A stretch of 64,000 nucleotides of DNA from Ndongobacter massiliensis. Its GTDB lineage: Bacteria; Bacillota; Clostridia; Tissierellales; Peptoniphilaceae. Below, piece by piece: positions 36,576 through 44,674 of the stretch. Position numbers and translations under genes: made by a program. The stretch spans positions 1,246,840 through 1,310,839 of the forward strand of contig NZ_LT635480.1 of NCBI RefSeq assembly GCF_900120375.1, in the 5' to 3' direction. Position 1 is the stretch's first letter, and each line of letters begins with the position of its first letter. The notes beneath the pieces are model-generated. The model was given only the letters and a program-made list of their open reading frames with translations. It had not been told where the DNA came from and made no database searches.

Positions 36576-37160
36576 TCAATAGTTTTCTACAAACAGCTCG
36601 AAGAATTCCTGCGGATGTGCACAGGCCGGGCACAGCTTCGGTGCTTTCTTGCCCTTGTAGATGTATCCGCAGTTCAGGCACTTCCAGTAGACTTCCTCAT
36701 CGCGCTCGAAGACCTTGCCTTCTTCCAGGTTGGCAAGCAATTTGCGGAAGCGATCCTCGTGTGCGGACTCCGCTTTGGCAATGTGGCGCCATACGCGGGC
36801 AATCTCGTCAAAGCCCTCTTCTTCCGCCACATCGGCGAAACCGGGATACATATCGGAGCACTCTTCATGTTCGCCATTCGCTGCGCCCAGCAAATTCGCC
36901 TTCGTATCCGCAAACGTCACCGGATAGTCGCCATTGACGTTGACCGGCGTTTCGGGCTCTAAAGCGTCGCGCAGAAATTTATAAAAGCGCTTGGCATGCT
37001 CTTTCTCATTATGTGCGGTCTCTTCAAAGACCTGCTGAATCTGCACATAACCCTCTTTTTTCGCCTGTGAAGCGGCGTAGAGGTAGCGCATATGTGCCTG
37101 GCTCTCGCCGGCAAAGGACAACATCAGATTCTTTTCGGTTTTTGAACCTTTCAATTCCAT
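36576..37160 (-). CDS. rbr: rubrerythrin
   Basis: NADH-peroxidase-type di-iron protein that removes H2O2 in anaerobes. N-terminal four-helix ferritin-like domain with E-x-x-H/E-x-x-R iron ligands (E-T-A-H-N-E-K-E-H near 48, E-E-E-G-F-D-E-I-A near 105 and K-A-E-S-A-H-E near 125). The C-terminal rubredoxin domain has C-L-N-C-G and C-P-A-C (about 160-180). 194 residues, standard. RBS GGAGGAA. Transcribed alone between two strong terminators. Confidence 0.96.
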   Translation of the reverse strand: MELKGSKTEKNLMLSFAGESQAHMRYLYAASQAKKEGYVQIQQVFEETAHNEKEHAKRFYKFLRDALEPETPVNVNGDYPVTFADTKANLLGAANGEHEECSDMYPGFADVAEEEGFDEIARVWRHIAKAESAHEDRFRKLLANLEEGKVFERDEEVYWKCLNCGYIYKGKKAPKLCPACAHPQEFFELFVENY

Positions 37161-37223
37161 TTTTTCCTCCTATTGCGCCGACATAAGTGTCTATGTACCA
37201 GAATCAGAGTTCGGCGCTCTTTT

Positions 37224-37240
37224 ATTAGATTCATTCTAAT
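37224..37240 (-). promoter_or_regulatory. putative operator of the rubrerythrin gene
   Basis: Inverted repeat ATTAGA-N5-TCTAAT overlapping the last bases of the -10 box and the start point. The position fits a repressor. The sequence is loosely like a PerR/Fur-family box (AT-rich, dyad), which would suit a peroxide-defence gene, but it does not match the PerR consensus well. Confidence 0.5.
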
Positions 37241-37266
37241 TATAGCATTCTTAAAAAAAAAGTCAA
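37239..37266 (-). promoter_or_regulatory. promoter of rubrerythrin gene
   Basis: TTGACT, 16-bp spacer, TATAAT on the minus strand. The -35 overlaps the T-tract of the preceding terminator. Confidence 0.85.
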
Positions 37267-37293
37267 ACAAAAACGGCTGTATTCAGCCGTTTG
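37266..37293 (-). terminator. intrinsic terminator after CNNM/CorC gene
   Basis: Minus strand AACGGCTG-AATA-CAGCCGTT followed by TTTGTTT. It sits directly on the edge of the rubrerythrin promoter. Confidence 0.82.
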
Positions 37294-37403
37294 CCATGGT
37301 TAACTTGTGGAAGAGTTTTTAACTATTTATAAATTATTTTTAATTTTTATGATCATATCGTCTGCAGCGCGGTTCCATCCCGTCCCAATAACGCAATAAT
37401 GCC

Positions 37404-38768
37404 TTAGCCAGCGCGTTTTTCCACATCGGGCGCTTCGCAGCATTCAATAAATACTTCTTGAATGCGCTTGTTTTCCACTTTGCCGATGTGCAACCGCAGG
37501 CCGCCGTATTCAAGGAAGGGACGCTCGCCATCATTGGGAATGCGTCCGAGCAGGAAAAGCACCAAACCGCCCAATGTATCGTAATCTTCACTTTCTTCAT
37601 CAATTTCCGAACCGGTATTAAAATTCAATTCTTTAATCGACAATGTCCCCAACGCGGCGAATGTGCGATCATCGATCTTTTGAATTTCCGGAATATCATG
37701 ATCGTACTCGTCGTCAATATCGCCGACAATCTCCTCGATCAAATCCTCCATCGTGACGACGCCCGAAAATCCGCCGTACTCGTCAATCAAAATCGCCATG
37801 TGGCGATTTTCGTCCTGTAATTCGTTAAATAACTCATTGATATTTTTCCGCTCTGGCACAAAGTAGGCGGGGCGAAGAATCTTTCGCAGATCGACGTTGG
37901 CAAAGCCGTTTTGATAACTGGCGAGCAGATAGTCCTTGATGTACAACACGCCGATGATATTATCGACATCGTCTTCATAGACCGGAATGCGCGAGTAGCG
38001 CAGCGTCAACATCTCTTCTATGTATTCCGTGTAGTCGTCATCGGCATCGATGGTAAAAACCTCCGTCCGCGGCGTCATGATTTCTTCTGCATACTTATCA
38101 TCGAAAGTGATGATGGAGTTGATCATCTCGCCTTCCACCGTATTGATCAGCCCTTGACTTTGTCCGACTTGCACCAGTGATTTGATATCGCTGAGCGTTA
38201 CACGCTCTTCTACCTCGTCAATGCTGATTCCCATCAGTTTGAGCAGGCCATTCGTTACCGTAGTGAGTAAGCTGACAACCGGGCGCAAGATGCGCGCTGC
38301 CACAGTAAGCACGCCGATGGCACCATACGCAAATTTTGGAGCATTTTGTAGTGCCATGCGCTTCGGTACCAATTCGCCAAATACAATCGTAATAAAGGAA
38401 AGCAAAATGGTGATGACTATGGTTGCAATCACCTGGGCACTGGGCAAACCGAGCGCTTCAAAGCGATTCCCCAACAAAATGGAAATGCCCGTCGCCGCGG
38501 AAGCCGAGTTAAAAAAGCCTGCCAATGTAATACATACCTGAATTGTAGAGAGAAAACGCGAGGGATCTTCCAAGAGGCGCAGAATTTTCTTTGCCCTTCC
38601 GTCCCCATCTTCGGCGCTTTCCCGAAGTTTCGTCGCGTCCAGCGACACCATTGCCATCTCCGATGCCGCAAAAAATGCATTGATTAAAATCAAAAAAACC
38701 GTAAGGATCAACTGGGTAAATAATCGACCCCCGGATTCGCTTGCTTGCGCTATTTGCGCTGCGTCCAT
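37404..38768 (-). CDS. CNNM/CorC-family transporter (hemolysin C-like)
   Basis: Membrane protein of the family that includes Mg2+ transporters MpfA/CorC and CNNM. DUF21 membrane domain (about 15-205, four hydrophobic segments, with F-F-A-A-S-E-M-A near 35), CBS pair (about 220-340), and C-terminal CorC/HlyC domain (about 350-435). 454 residues, usual. Single gene behind an extended -10 promoter at 38873. 'Hemolysin' is a legacy name; cation export or Mg2+ homeostasis is more likely. Confidence 0.92.
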   Translation of the reverse strand: MDAAQIAQASESGGRLFTQLILTVFLILINAFFAASEMAMVSLDATKLRESAEDGDGRAKKILRLLEDPSRFLSTIQVCITLAGFFNSASAATGISILLGNRFEALGLPSAQVIATIVITILLSFITIVFGELVPKRMALQNAPKFAYGAIGVLTVAARILRPVVSLLTTVTNGLLKLMGISIDEVEERVTLSDIKSLVQVGQSQGLINTVEGEMINSIITFDDKYAEEIMTPRTEVFTIDADDDYTEYIEEMLTLRYSRIPVYEDDVDNIIGVLYIKDYLLASYQNGFANVDLRKILRPAYFVPERKNINELFNELQDENRHMAILIDEYGGFSGVVTMEDLIEEIVGDIDDEYDHDIPEIQKIDDRTFAALGTLSIKELNFNTGSEIDEESEDYDTLGGLVLFLLGRIPNDGERPFLEYGGLRLHIGKVENKRIQEVFIECCEAPDVEKRAG

Positions 38769-38872
38769 TCAAACCTCCCATGGGCTCCCTTCCAAGGCAT
38801 ACGGGCTTCAACCGCAACGTCGGTCTTCCGAAAATGCGGGCGCAACCACATGCCATGGATCATGACAGGAAA

Positions 38873-38878
38873 AGTATA
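38873..38878 (-). promoter_or_regulatory. extended -10 promoter of CNNM/CorC gene
   Basis: Minus strand TGC-TATACT about 105 bp before the start codon, with no good -35. It lies just downstream of the broken PIN-domain gene. Confidence 0.5.
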
Positions 38879-38904
38879 GCATAGTCCCCTGGAAATAGCT
38901 ATTT

Positions 38905-39021
38905 TCACAGCAAGGCGAAAATAGACAGAAGCGCCTGCGCCGGTTTGGAGTTGGGAAAGACTAAGGCAGAAAATAGGATATTTGTATCAACGAATATCCG
39001 TATGTCATCTTGCCTGTACAC
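38905..39021 (-). pseudogene. truncated PIN-domain (VapC-like) toxin
   Basis: The minus strand encodes I-F-V-D-T-N-I-L-F-S-A-L-V-F-P-N-S-K-P-A followed by Q-A-L-L. This is the unmistakable N-terminus of PIN-domain toxins, with the first active-site Asp in V-D-T-N. The frame closes after about 38 codons, so three quarters of the domain and the other acidic residues are missing. A GTG at 39021 could start it. It overlaps the end of the antitoxin-like remnant, as intact PIN toxins do. Too short for most gene finders. Confidence 0.72.
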
Positions 39022-39090
39022 GCCTTATTTCATCAACCAACTCCTGAACATCCTCTTCACTATAAACACCTATTTCTTCCGCCGCTCCAA
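39005..39090 (-). pseudogene. 3' remnant of an antitoxin gene
   Basis: Directly after the hypA stop the minus strand reads G-A-A-E-E-I-G-V-Y-S-E-E-D-V, then Q-E-L-V-D-E-I-R-R and a TGA. The charged helix overlaps the start of the PIN remnant by about 17 nt, as an antitoxin C-terminus does. No start codon is available in this frame before a stop upstream, so the DNA-binding half is lost. Call is by context and character, not by a named family. Confidence 0.5.
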
Positions 39091-39435
39091 TTATACAATC
39101 TTCATATCTTTAATCGTAACATCTCCGCCGCAGACCAAGTACGTGTCCGCGCTGCCACAGTGCGGACACGTCTTTCCATATTTTGTCGTCGGATAGGTCT
39201 TGGCGCAGGACTTGCAGTAGGAAAGCGCCTGTAACACGAGTAGATTCAGCGTACACTCCTGCATATACTTGGTTTTTTTAATCGCCCAATTATAGCAATC
39301 TTTGAAATAGGAAGGAACGATGGTTGAAACTTCCCCAACTTCGAGCGTTACCTCCAAGACTTTCTGCGCGTTATTTTCTTCCGCTGCTTTCTCGATGCGA
39401 TCGATAAAGTGCAGGACAATCCCCAACTCATGCAT
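39091..39435 (-). CDS. hypA: nickel metallochaperone HypA
   Basis: Small Ni/Zn protein that hands nickel, with HypB, to [NiFe]-hydrogenase or other nickel enzymes. Begins M-H-E-L-G-I-V, whose N-terminal Met-His-Glu binds Ni. The zinc-site cysteines are in Y-C-K-S-C near residue 75 and C-P-H-C near 90. 114 residues, full length. The start overlaps the end of the large flavoprotein gene by 8 nt, so translation is coupled. No hypC, D, E, F or hydrogenase structural gene is in the window. Confidence 0.93.
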   Translation of the reverse strand: MHELGIVLHFIDRIEKAAEENNAQKVLEVTLEVGEVSTIVPSYFKDCYNWAIKKTKYMQECTLNLLVLQALSYCKSCAKTYPTTKYGKTCPHCGSADTYLVCGGDVTIKDMKIV

Positions 39436-42316
39436 CGACCGAATTCCCCGTCAACGGATGCGTCTTACTGAATTCCTTGCTTTTCTCCTTGAAAGCTCGC
39501 TTTTTCTCGCGCATCAGCCGCGCCTCGCGTGAACCGCTGTTCAAAAGGATCTTCACTGCGCGCTTCAGTTGATACCCCATGATCGCAGGGATCTTACTTT
39601 CACCGGGGATCATCTTCGACATTTCCGGCCGATCGCGATGGATGTGAATGGCATCAAAGTCGCAACGCGTCGTACATAAGCCGCATCCAATACAAATATT
39701 GGGATCAACATATGCCGCTCCACAGGAAAGGCAGCGCTTTGCTTCGGTCTGCACCTGTTCTTCCGTGAGGAAAAGGCGTTCATCTTCAAAGGGCCCCGCG
39801 ACCTTGCGATTCAGCGCACCTTCCTGCCGTCCCGCCGTATCATAAGACGGAAAGAGGATGTCCTCTTTATCCATTGCATCGAAATGATGCCGCTCGATGC
39901 CGATAGTCGGGTGTGCCTGCGTTTGCGCGTGTCGATGTAACGATTCCGCCGCAAAATGTCCTTCCGCGATGGCATTAATGACAAAACTCGGTCCCGTCAA
40001 CAAATCGCCGCCGATGTAAATATCCGGATCTTCCGTTTGATAAGTGAGCGGATCGGCTACGGGGTAATTGCCGTGGTGGAATGTAACCTTGGTGTCATCG
40101 AGCAGATTTCCCCATTCAATGCATTGGCCGATGGCAAAGACGATATAATCCGCTTCCAACTCCTCCGTGACATTTTCATCATACAGCGGTGCAAAGCGTT
40201 TGGTCTCGGGGTCAATCGTTTGGGTACACTTTTTCAGACGGATTCCGCGCACTTGATTCGCTTCATCCACCAACACTTCCTGTGGACCCCAACCGTTGAG
40301 AATTCGAACGCCTTCCGCCTTGGCCTCTTCAATTTCGCGGTGTCCCGCCGGCATTTCTTCAAAGCTTTCCAGGGAAATCATTGTAACTTCGTCCGCCTTG
40401 CGCTTTGCCGCATTAATGGCGCAGTCGATGGCAACATTACCGCCACCGATAATCAGCACTTTGCCCGGCAAATCCGGATGGCCTTTCGCAGTGGAATCCT
40501 GTAGAAAATGTACCGCGAAATCGGTATTTTTCGCCTCGTCGTTGGCAACGCCGGGACGTCTTCCGCCCTGACAGCCGATGGCAAGGTAGAATGCTTTGTA
40601 CCCTTGCTGCTTCAATTCCTCGATTGTGACGTCCTTGCCCACTTCAACACCCATTTTGAGTTCCACGCCCAATGCGCGAATGACATCAATCTCTGCGGCC
40701 AGTAAATCTTTTTCCAGCTTATACGTCGGAATGCCGTACTGCATCATGCCGCCGGGAATCTGATTTTTATCAAAGACGGTCGGTGTATATCCCAATAAAG
40801 CCAGGAAATACGCACAAGAAAGCCCCGCCGGTCCTGCTCCGATAATGGCAATTTTTTCGTCAAATTTATCATAGGTCGAAGGAACGGTTTTTCCCGGAAT
40901 ATAGCGGTCTTCTTTTTTCAATTCCCGCTCCGCCAAAAACTGTTTGACATCGTCAATGGAAACCGCTTCGTCGATCAAACCGCGCGTACAAACATCCTCA
41001 CACACTTTATTACAGACACGACCGCAGACCGCGGGAAACGGATTCGTGCGTTTAATGAGCTGTAATGCCTCATCATATTTGCCCTCTTTCGCCATTTGCA
41101 GATAACCCTGAATGGCAATATGCGCCGGGCAAGCCACTTTACAGGGTGCCGTACCGCTCTCGTAGGTGTCGGACAATTTCATGGTGTCGCGATAATTCTC
41201 GTCCCATGCGTACTTGCCCCAGGCAATCGCATCTGGCAAAATGCGATGCGGATAGCTCTGGCGACTGCCGTCTTTCTTACAAAGTTTCTGTCCCAGCTTC
41301 ACAGCACCCGACGGGCATACCTCGACACAGCGACCGCATGCGACGCAATTCTCTTTTTTCACCTTTGCCGTATAGGAGGAGCGTGAAAGATTGGGCGTAT
41401 TAAACAGCATACTTGTACGCAGCGCATAACAGACCTTTACGTCGCAGTTGCAGATGTCAAAAATTTTATTTTCGCCGTCGATATTCGTAGTTTGGTGAAC
41501 GAAGCCGTTCGCTTCCGCTTTTTTGATAATTTCAATGGCTTCATCCGCTGTTATGTAATGTGCGCGTCCCGTTTCGACCGTATAGTCCGCCATGTCGCCA
41601 ACCTGAATGCACCAGTTATCCGGATCATCTGCACAGCCCTCTCCGAAGTACTCCCGCGACAACCGGCAGGAACACACGCCCGCGGAAAGATGCCCCTCAT
41701 ATTTTTTCAGCCAATGCGAAATACGCTCCACATCGACCGCTTCATTCTCAAAGTTCACCGCTTCTTCCACCGGAATGACATGCATCCCGATGCCCCCGCC
41801 ACCCGGCGGCACCATCTGCGTGATTCCGTTTAGCGGAAGGAAGGTCATACGCTCAAAAAACGACGTAACCGCGGGATTTTTCTCAATGCGTTCGCGCGTT
41901 GAATTGAACAGTTCCGCTACGCCCGGAACGAAGAACGGAATCCGGTAACGTTTGACCTTCGGCGCATCTTCGATGGGATGATCATACGCGTACTGGTCGC
42001 CGTAGTCATATTCCAGAATGCCGATCCACGACATCTCTTCCAATAGTTCATGCAGATGCACCGGTTCCACGTCCGGGAATTTAGCAGCCATTTCCTCGAA
42101 TGTATACCACTTGCGCAACTTCATGGGTAGCGCAATCTCGACCATCTCATCTGTCAGAACCTCCCGCAAGCCCCAATACTCCGGGTCATCCGTGGTTACT
42201 CCTTTGATCTTATGCGCCGCTATATCCGTAATTTTGCGTCCTAGCTTGCAATACGCTTCTTTGCGCTCTTCTTCATTTTGATAAACGGATCTGGGGTATT
42301 TGAATTGTTCAGGCAT
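39428..42316 (-). CDS. large Fe-S flavoprotein: Fe-S/winged-helix domain + ferredoxin + GltD-like NAD(P)H oxidoreductase
   Basis: 962-residue redox enzyme in several parts. (1) Residues ~1-330: a winged-helix-like segment, then a cysteine-rich Fe-S domain with C-S-C-R, later cysteines, and D-I-C-N-C-D-V-K-V-C. (2) A ferredoxin motif C-V-A-C-G-R-C-V-E-V-C-P. (3) A glutamate-synthase small-subunit-like part with the cysteine-rich helical start (C-G-R-V-C-N-K-V-C-E-D-V-C), FAD loop G-A-G-P-A-G-L and NAD(P) loop G-G-G-N-V-A. (4) A C-terminal ferredoxin motif C-I-G-C-G-L-C-T-T-R-C. Probably moves electrons between NAD(P)H and an unknown partner. The ATG at 42316 follows GGAG; an ORF extension to 42496 lies in hypB and is rejected. 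Placed between hypB and hypA with 8-nt overlaps on both sides. Confidence 0.88.
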   Translation of the reverse strand: MPEQFKYPRSVYQNEEERKEAYCKLGRKITDIAAHKIKGVTTDDPEYWGLREVLTDEMVEIALPMKLRKWYTFEEMAAKFPDVEPVHLHELLEEMSWIGILEYDYGDQYAYDHPIEDAPKVKRYRIPFFVPGVAELFNSTRERIEKNPAVTSFFERMTFLPLNGITQMVPPGGGGIGMHVIPVEEAVNFENEAVDVERISHWLKKYEGHLSAGVCSCRLSREYFGEGCADDPDNWCIQVGDMADYTVETGRAHYITADEAIEIIKKAEANGFVHQTTNIDGENKIFDICNCDVKVCYALRTSMLFNTPNLSRSSYTAKVKKENCVACGRCVEVCPSGAVKLGQKLCKKDGSRQSYPHRILPDAIAWGKYAWDENYRDTMKLSDTYESGTAPCKVACPAHIAIQGYLQMAKEGKYDEALQLIKRTNPFPAVCGRVCNKVCEDVCTRGLIDEAVSIDDVKQFLAERELKKEDRYIPGKTVPSTYDKFDEKIAIIGAGPAGLSCAYFLALLGYTPTVFDKNQIPGGMMQYGIPTYKLEKDLLAAEIDVIRALGVELKMGVEVGKDVTIEELKQQGYKAFYLAIGCQGGRRPGVANDEAKNTDFAVHFLQDSTAKGHPDLPGKVLIIGGGNVAIDCAINAAKRKADEVTMISLESFEEMPAGHREIEEAKAEGVRILNGWGPQEVLVDEANQVRGIRLKKCTQTIDPETKRFAPLYDENVTEELEADYIVFAIGQCIEWGNLLDDTKVTFHHGNYPVADPLTYQTEDPDIYIGGDLLTGPSFVINAIAEGHFAAESLHRHAQTQAHPTIGIERHHFDAMDKEDILFPSYDTAGRQEGALNRKVAGPFEDERLFLTEEQVQTEAKRCLSCGAAYVDPNICIGCGLCTTRCDFDAIHIHRDRPEMSKMIPGESKIPAIMGYQLKRAVKILLNSGSREARLMREKKRAFKEKSKEFSKTHPLTGNSVDA

Positions 42317-42989
42317 CCTTCTTACTCCATTCTTCAGACTCTGCTTGCAACCAATCGGACAAAGCGTCGATTCCTTCCCCCGTTTTCGCCGAAATATAAA
42401 AAACTTTACAGGAAGGATTTCTTTCGCGAAGGTAGGACTCAAAAATCGATCGCCTAAAATCAAAATAGGGTTCAACGTCGATTTTGTTGATGACAACCAC
42501 GTCCGCTTGTTCGAACATCAAGGGATATTTATGCGGCTTATCGTCCCCCTCCGGAATTGACAACAAAACTAATTTTTTACTCGCCCCGGTATCAAATTCC
42601 GCCGGGCATACCAAATTACCGACATTTTCCAAAAATATAATATCGGGACTCTCCGTTGTTAATCCGTCTAAACCGTCTTTTGTCATGCCCGCATCCAAGT
42701 GACACATGCCGCCCGTATGAAGCTGCAACGCCTCAATTCCACAGGTTTTTGCAATTTCTTCCGCATCAATCGCCCCATCGATATCGGCTTCCATCACCGC
42801 GATGCGGTGCGCCGGCTTCAGCTTTTCGATGAGTCGAATCAATGTGCTTGTTTTTCCGGAACCGGGACTGGACATCACATTGAGCAGGAAGCTCTTTCTT
42901 CTGCGCAATTCTTCCCGTAGCATTTCGGCTTGCCGATCGTTATCCGCAAAAACACTTTCTTTCAATTCGATGATACGTACCTCGTCCAT
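42309..42989 (-). CDS. hypB: GTPase HypB (nickel insertion)
   Basis: SIMIBI-class GTPase that drives nickel transfer by HypA. P-loop S-S-P-G-S-G-K-T is at about residues 38-45, and the metal-binding G-M-C-H-L-D motif is near 95. N-K-I-D (base specificity) is near 168 and the C-terminal S-A-K-T-G motif follows. No N-terminal C-x-x-C-G-C high-affinity nickel site and no His-rich stretch are present, so it is a pure transfer GTPase. The ATG at 42989 is chosen for its AGGAG-containing upstream region; an in-frame ATG at 43031 is possible. 226 residues. Confidence 0.94.
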   Translation of the reverse strand: MDEVRIIELKESVFADNDRQAEMLREELRRRKSFLLNVMSSPGSGKTSTLIRLIEKLKPAHRIAVMEADIDGAIDAEEIAKTCGIEALQLHTGGMCHLDAGMTKDGLDGLTTESPDIIFLENVGNLVCPAEFDTGASKKLVLLSIPEGDDKPHKYPLMFEQADVVVINKIDVEPYFDFRRSIFESYLRERNPSCKVFYISAKTGEGIDALSDWLQAESEEWSKKDA

Positions 42990-43088
42990 CGTCCTCGTTC
43001 TCCTTTCTTCCACTTTTGTACTCCGACCCATGGTCCGGCGGAAAACGCCCTTCTCCGGTCTCCATGTTTCTGATGCCGGGGTTGTCGC

Positions 43089-44477
43089 TCACGCCGTAAA
43101 GAAGCGGCGAACCAAATCTCTCGAATATTCCACGGTTTCTTCCATATCCCCGTAGGCCATAACTTCGCCGGCATAATAGGTGTTGTCTTTTCCTTGCATG
43201 GCTTCGACTTTATCGTACCATCCGGCGGCATAGTCCTCGGAATTGACATGGGGGAAATAATACCAGTCGTCGATGCGTTCGATTTTTTCAACGGGCAGCC
43301 CGGATTTTGCCATGTCGTCCAAAGTCGTTTGCTTTGCCACTTCAAAGGGAACATCCTCGTGGTCCTTGTGGTTACGCAGGGTAAAGGTGACAAGGGGCTG
43401 CGGTCCGCAATCCGGCCAACGATGATAAAAGACCATCAGATGACCGCGCGTTTCCACCGTCATGTTTTGAAAATAGTAATAGGAGATATCCGGGGTATTA
43501 TCCTCTGCCGTACGCACCGCCATTGTGAAGTATTTTTTATGTACGATTTTCGAAAAGAGGTCTTTTTCGTCCTCTCGCGCGTCCCCGTAATTCATAAACA
43601 GTTCCAACGGCGTACAGATAATCAACTTATCAAACTCTTCCGTCCGCTCGCCCCCTTGGTCGGTGACGGTGACATACACTTTGTTTTCTTTACGTTCAAT
43701 ACGATTGACCTCGGTATTAAGCACGACCGGGTGTTTCAAATGATCGTTTACACCCTGCCAAATCGACTGGGTGCCGTCCTTCCATGTCCAAAGCAGTCCG
43801 GCGCGCAAAAATTGCCGCACGGTAAAGGCATCCAAGTATTTCAATACATAGGCCGCAGGAATTTCATCAAAATAGCCGTATCCGAAGGAGGTAAAGGGGC
43901 CTTTCCATACCAACATCGCATCTTCGCACTTGTTGAGTCGCAGAAAATCAATAAAAGGCATGCTCAAATCTTTCAGATTCGGATTTTCCCCTTCGATATG
44001 TGCCAACTTCATCTCCGGTGAGGGACAGGGTCCTTCATACCGACCTTCTGCCACGCCGCGGTGTCCATTGACATCGTAGCCCTTATACTTCGTATTCAAC
44101 AACTTCGTCATTTTGCGCAATGCCCACAATTTCTTCAGCAGCGCAATTTTACTCGTCTTGAGTTTCGTGCCGTCCGTATTCATAAAAACACGTCCCATCG
44201 GCGGACCGTCTTTATGTGTCGTATGCCCGAACTCCTCGCACTCTTGCACGGCAAAATAGGTATCGCAGCCCATCACTGCACCCATTTCAATCGTACGGTC
44301 TTCCCATTCTCCGTCTTTATTCTTCACTTTCATCAACGGCGAACGGCATTTTCCGCCAACCTTGTCGTTTTTCTCGTAGATGGTGTAGTTATAATAACCG
44401 TTCTTTTCCAGATACATGGCTGCAGAAGTGCCCGCCGGCCCGCCGCCGACAATACAGATCCGTTCCTCTTTTTGCAT
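43089..44477 (-). CDS. FAD-dependent oxidoreductase (amine oxidase/desaturase-like fold)
   Basis: 462-residue flavoprotein. The N-terminal dinucleotide-binding motif is V-G-G-G-P-A-G-T-S-A at about 9-18, followed by the G-G-K loop (N-D-K-V-G-G-K-C-R) typical of the amine oxidase/phytoene desaturase group. The middle part shows Y-L-D-A-F-T-V-R-Q-F and a V-L-N-T-E-V-N-R-I-E-R block that lines the FAD. No signal peptide. It is the first gene of the hyp cluster, 100 nt before hypB, with RBS AAGGAGG. Substrate unknown; the context suggests a role linked to the nickel proteins or the large flavoprotein. Confidence 0.82.
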   Translation of the reverse strand: MQKEERICIVGGGPAGTSAAMYLEKNGYYNYTIYEKNDKVGGKCRSPLMKVKNKDGEWEDRTIEMGAVMGCDTYFAVQECEEFGHTTHKDGPPMGRVFMNTDGTKLKTSKIALLKKLWALRKMTKLLNTKYKGYDVNGHRGVAEGRYEGPCPSPEMKLAHIEGENPNLKDLSMPFIDFLRLNKCEDAMLVWKGPFTSFGYGYFDEIPAAYVLKYLDAFTVRQFLRAGLLWTWKDGTQSIWQGVNDHLKHPVVLNTEVNRIERKENKVYVTVTDQGGERTEEFDKLIICTPLELFMNYGDAREDEKDLFSKIVHKKYFTMAVRTAEDNTPDISYYYFQNMTVETRGHLMVFYHRWPDCGPQPLVTFTLRNHKDHEDVPFEVAKQTTLDDMAKSGLPVEKIERIDDWYYFPHVNSEDYAAGWYDKVEAMQGKDNTYYAGEVMAYGDMEETVEYSRDLVRRFFTA

Positions 44478-44594
44478 ACCTTTTCCTCCTTGGGCGCATT
44501 TATTTTCTGCGCAACGATTTGCTCGTTGAAAACATTTTATACTTCTTGGGGAAAAAATGCACTTTTATTAAGCGGTGCAAAGAAAATTTATTTT

Positions 44595-44620
44595 GAAAAA
44601 GCAGCCCCAAAGAGGCTGCC
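44595..44620 (-). terminator. intrinsic terminator after uppP
   Basis: Minus strand GCAGCC and GGGCTGC pair around a short loop and are followed by TTTTTC. It separates the walJ-uppP operon from the hyp cluster. Confidence 0.85.
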
Positions 44621-44674
44621 TCAAAAACGAACTTACTTTTCAATAGTTTCTCAACAGATTCCGTGCTAATCAAA

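Noticed and set aside
43194-44021. 275-codon plus-strand ORF opposite the FAD oxidoreductase
   Set aside because: Shadow of the flavoprotein reading frame, no ribosome site.
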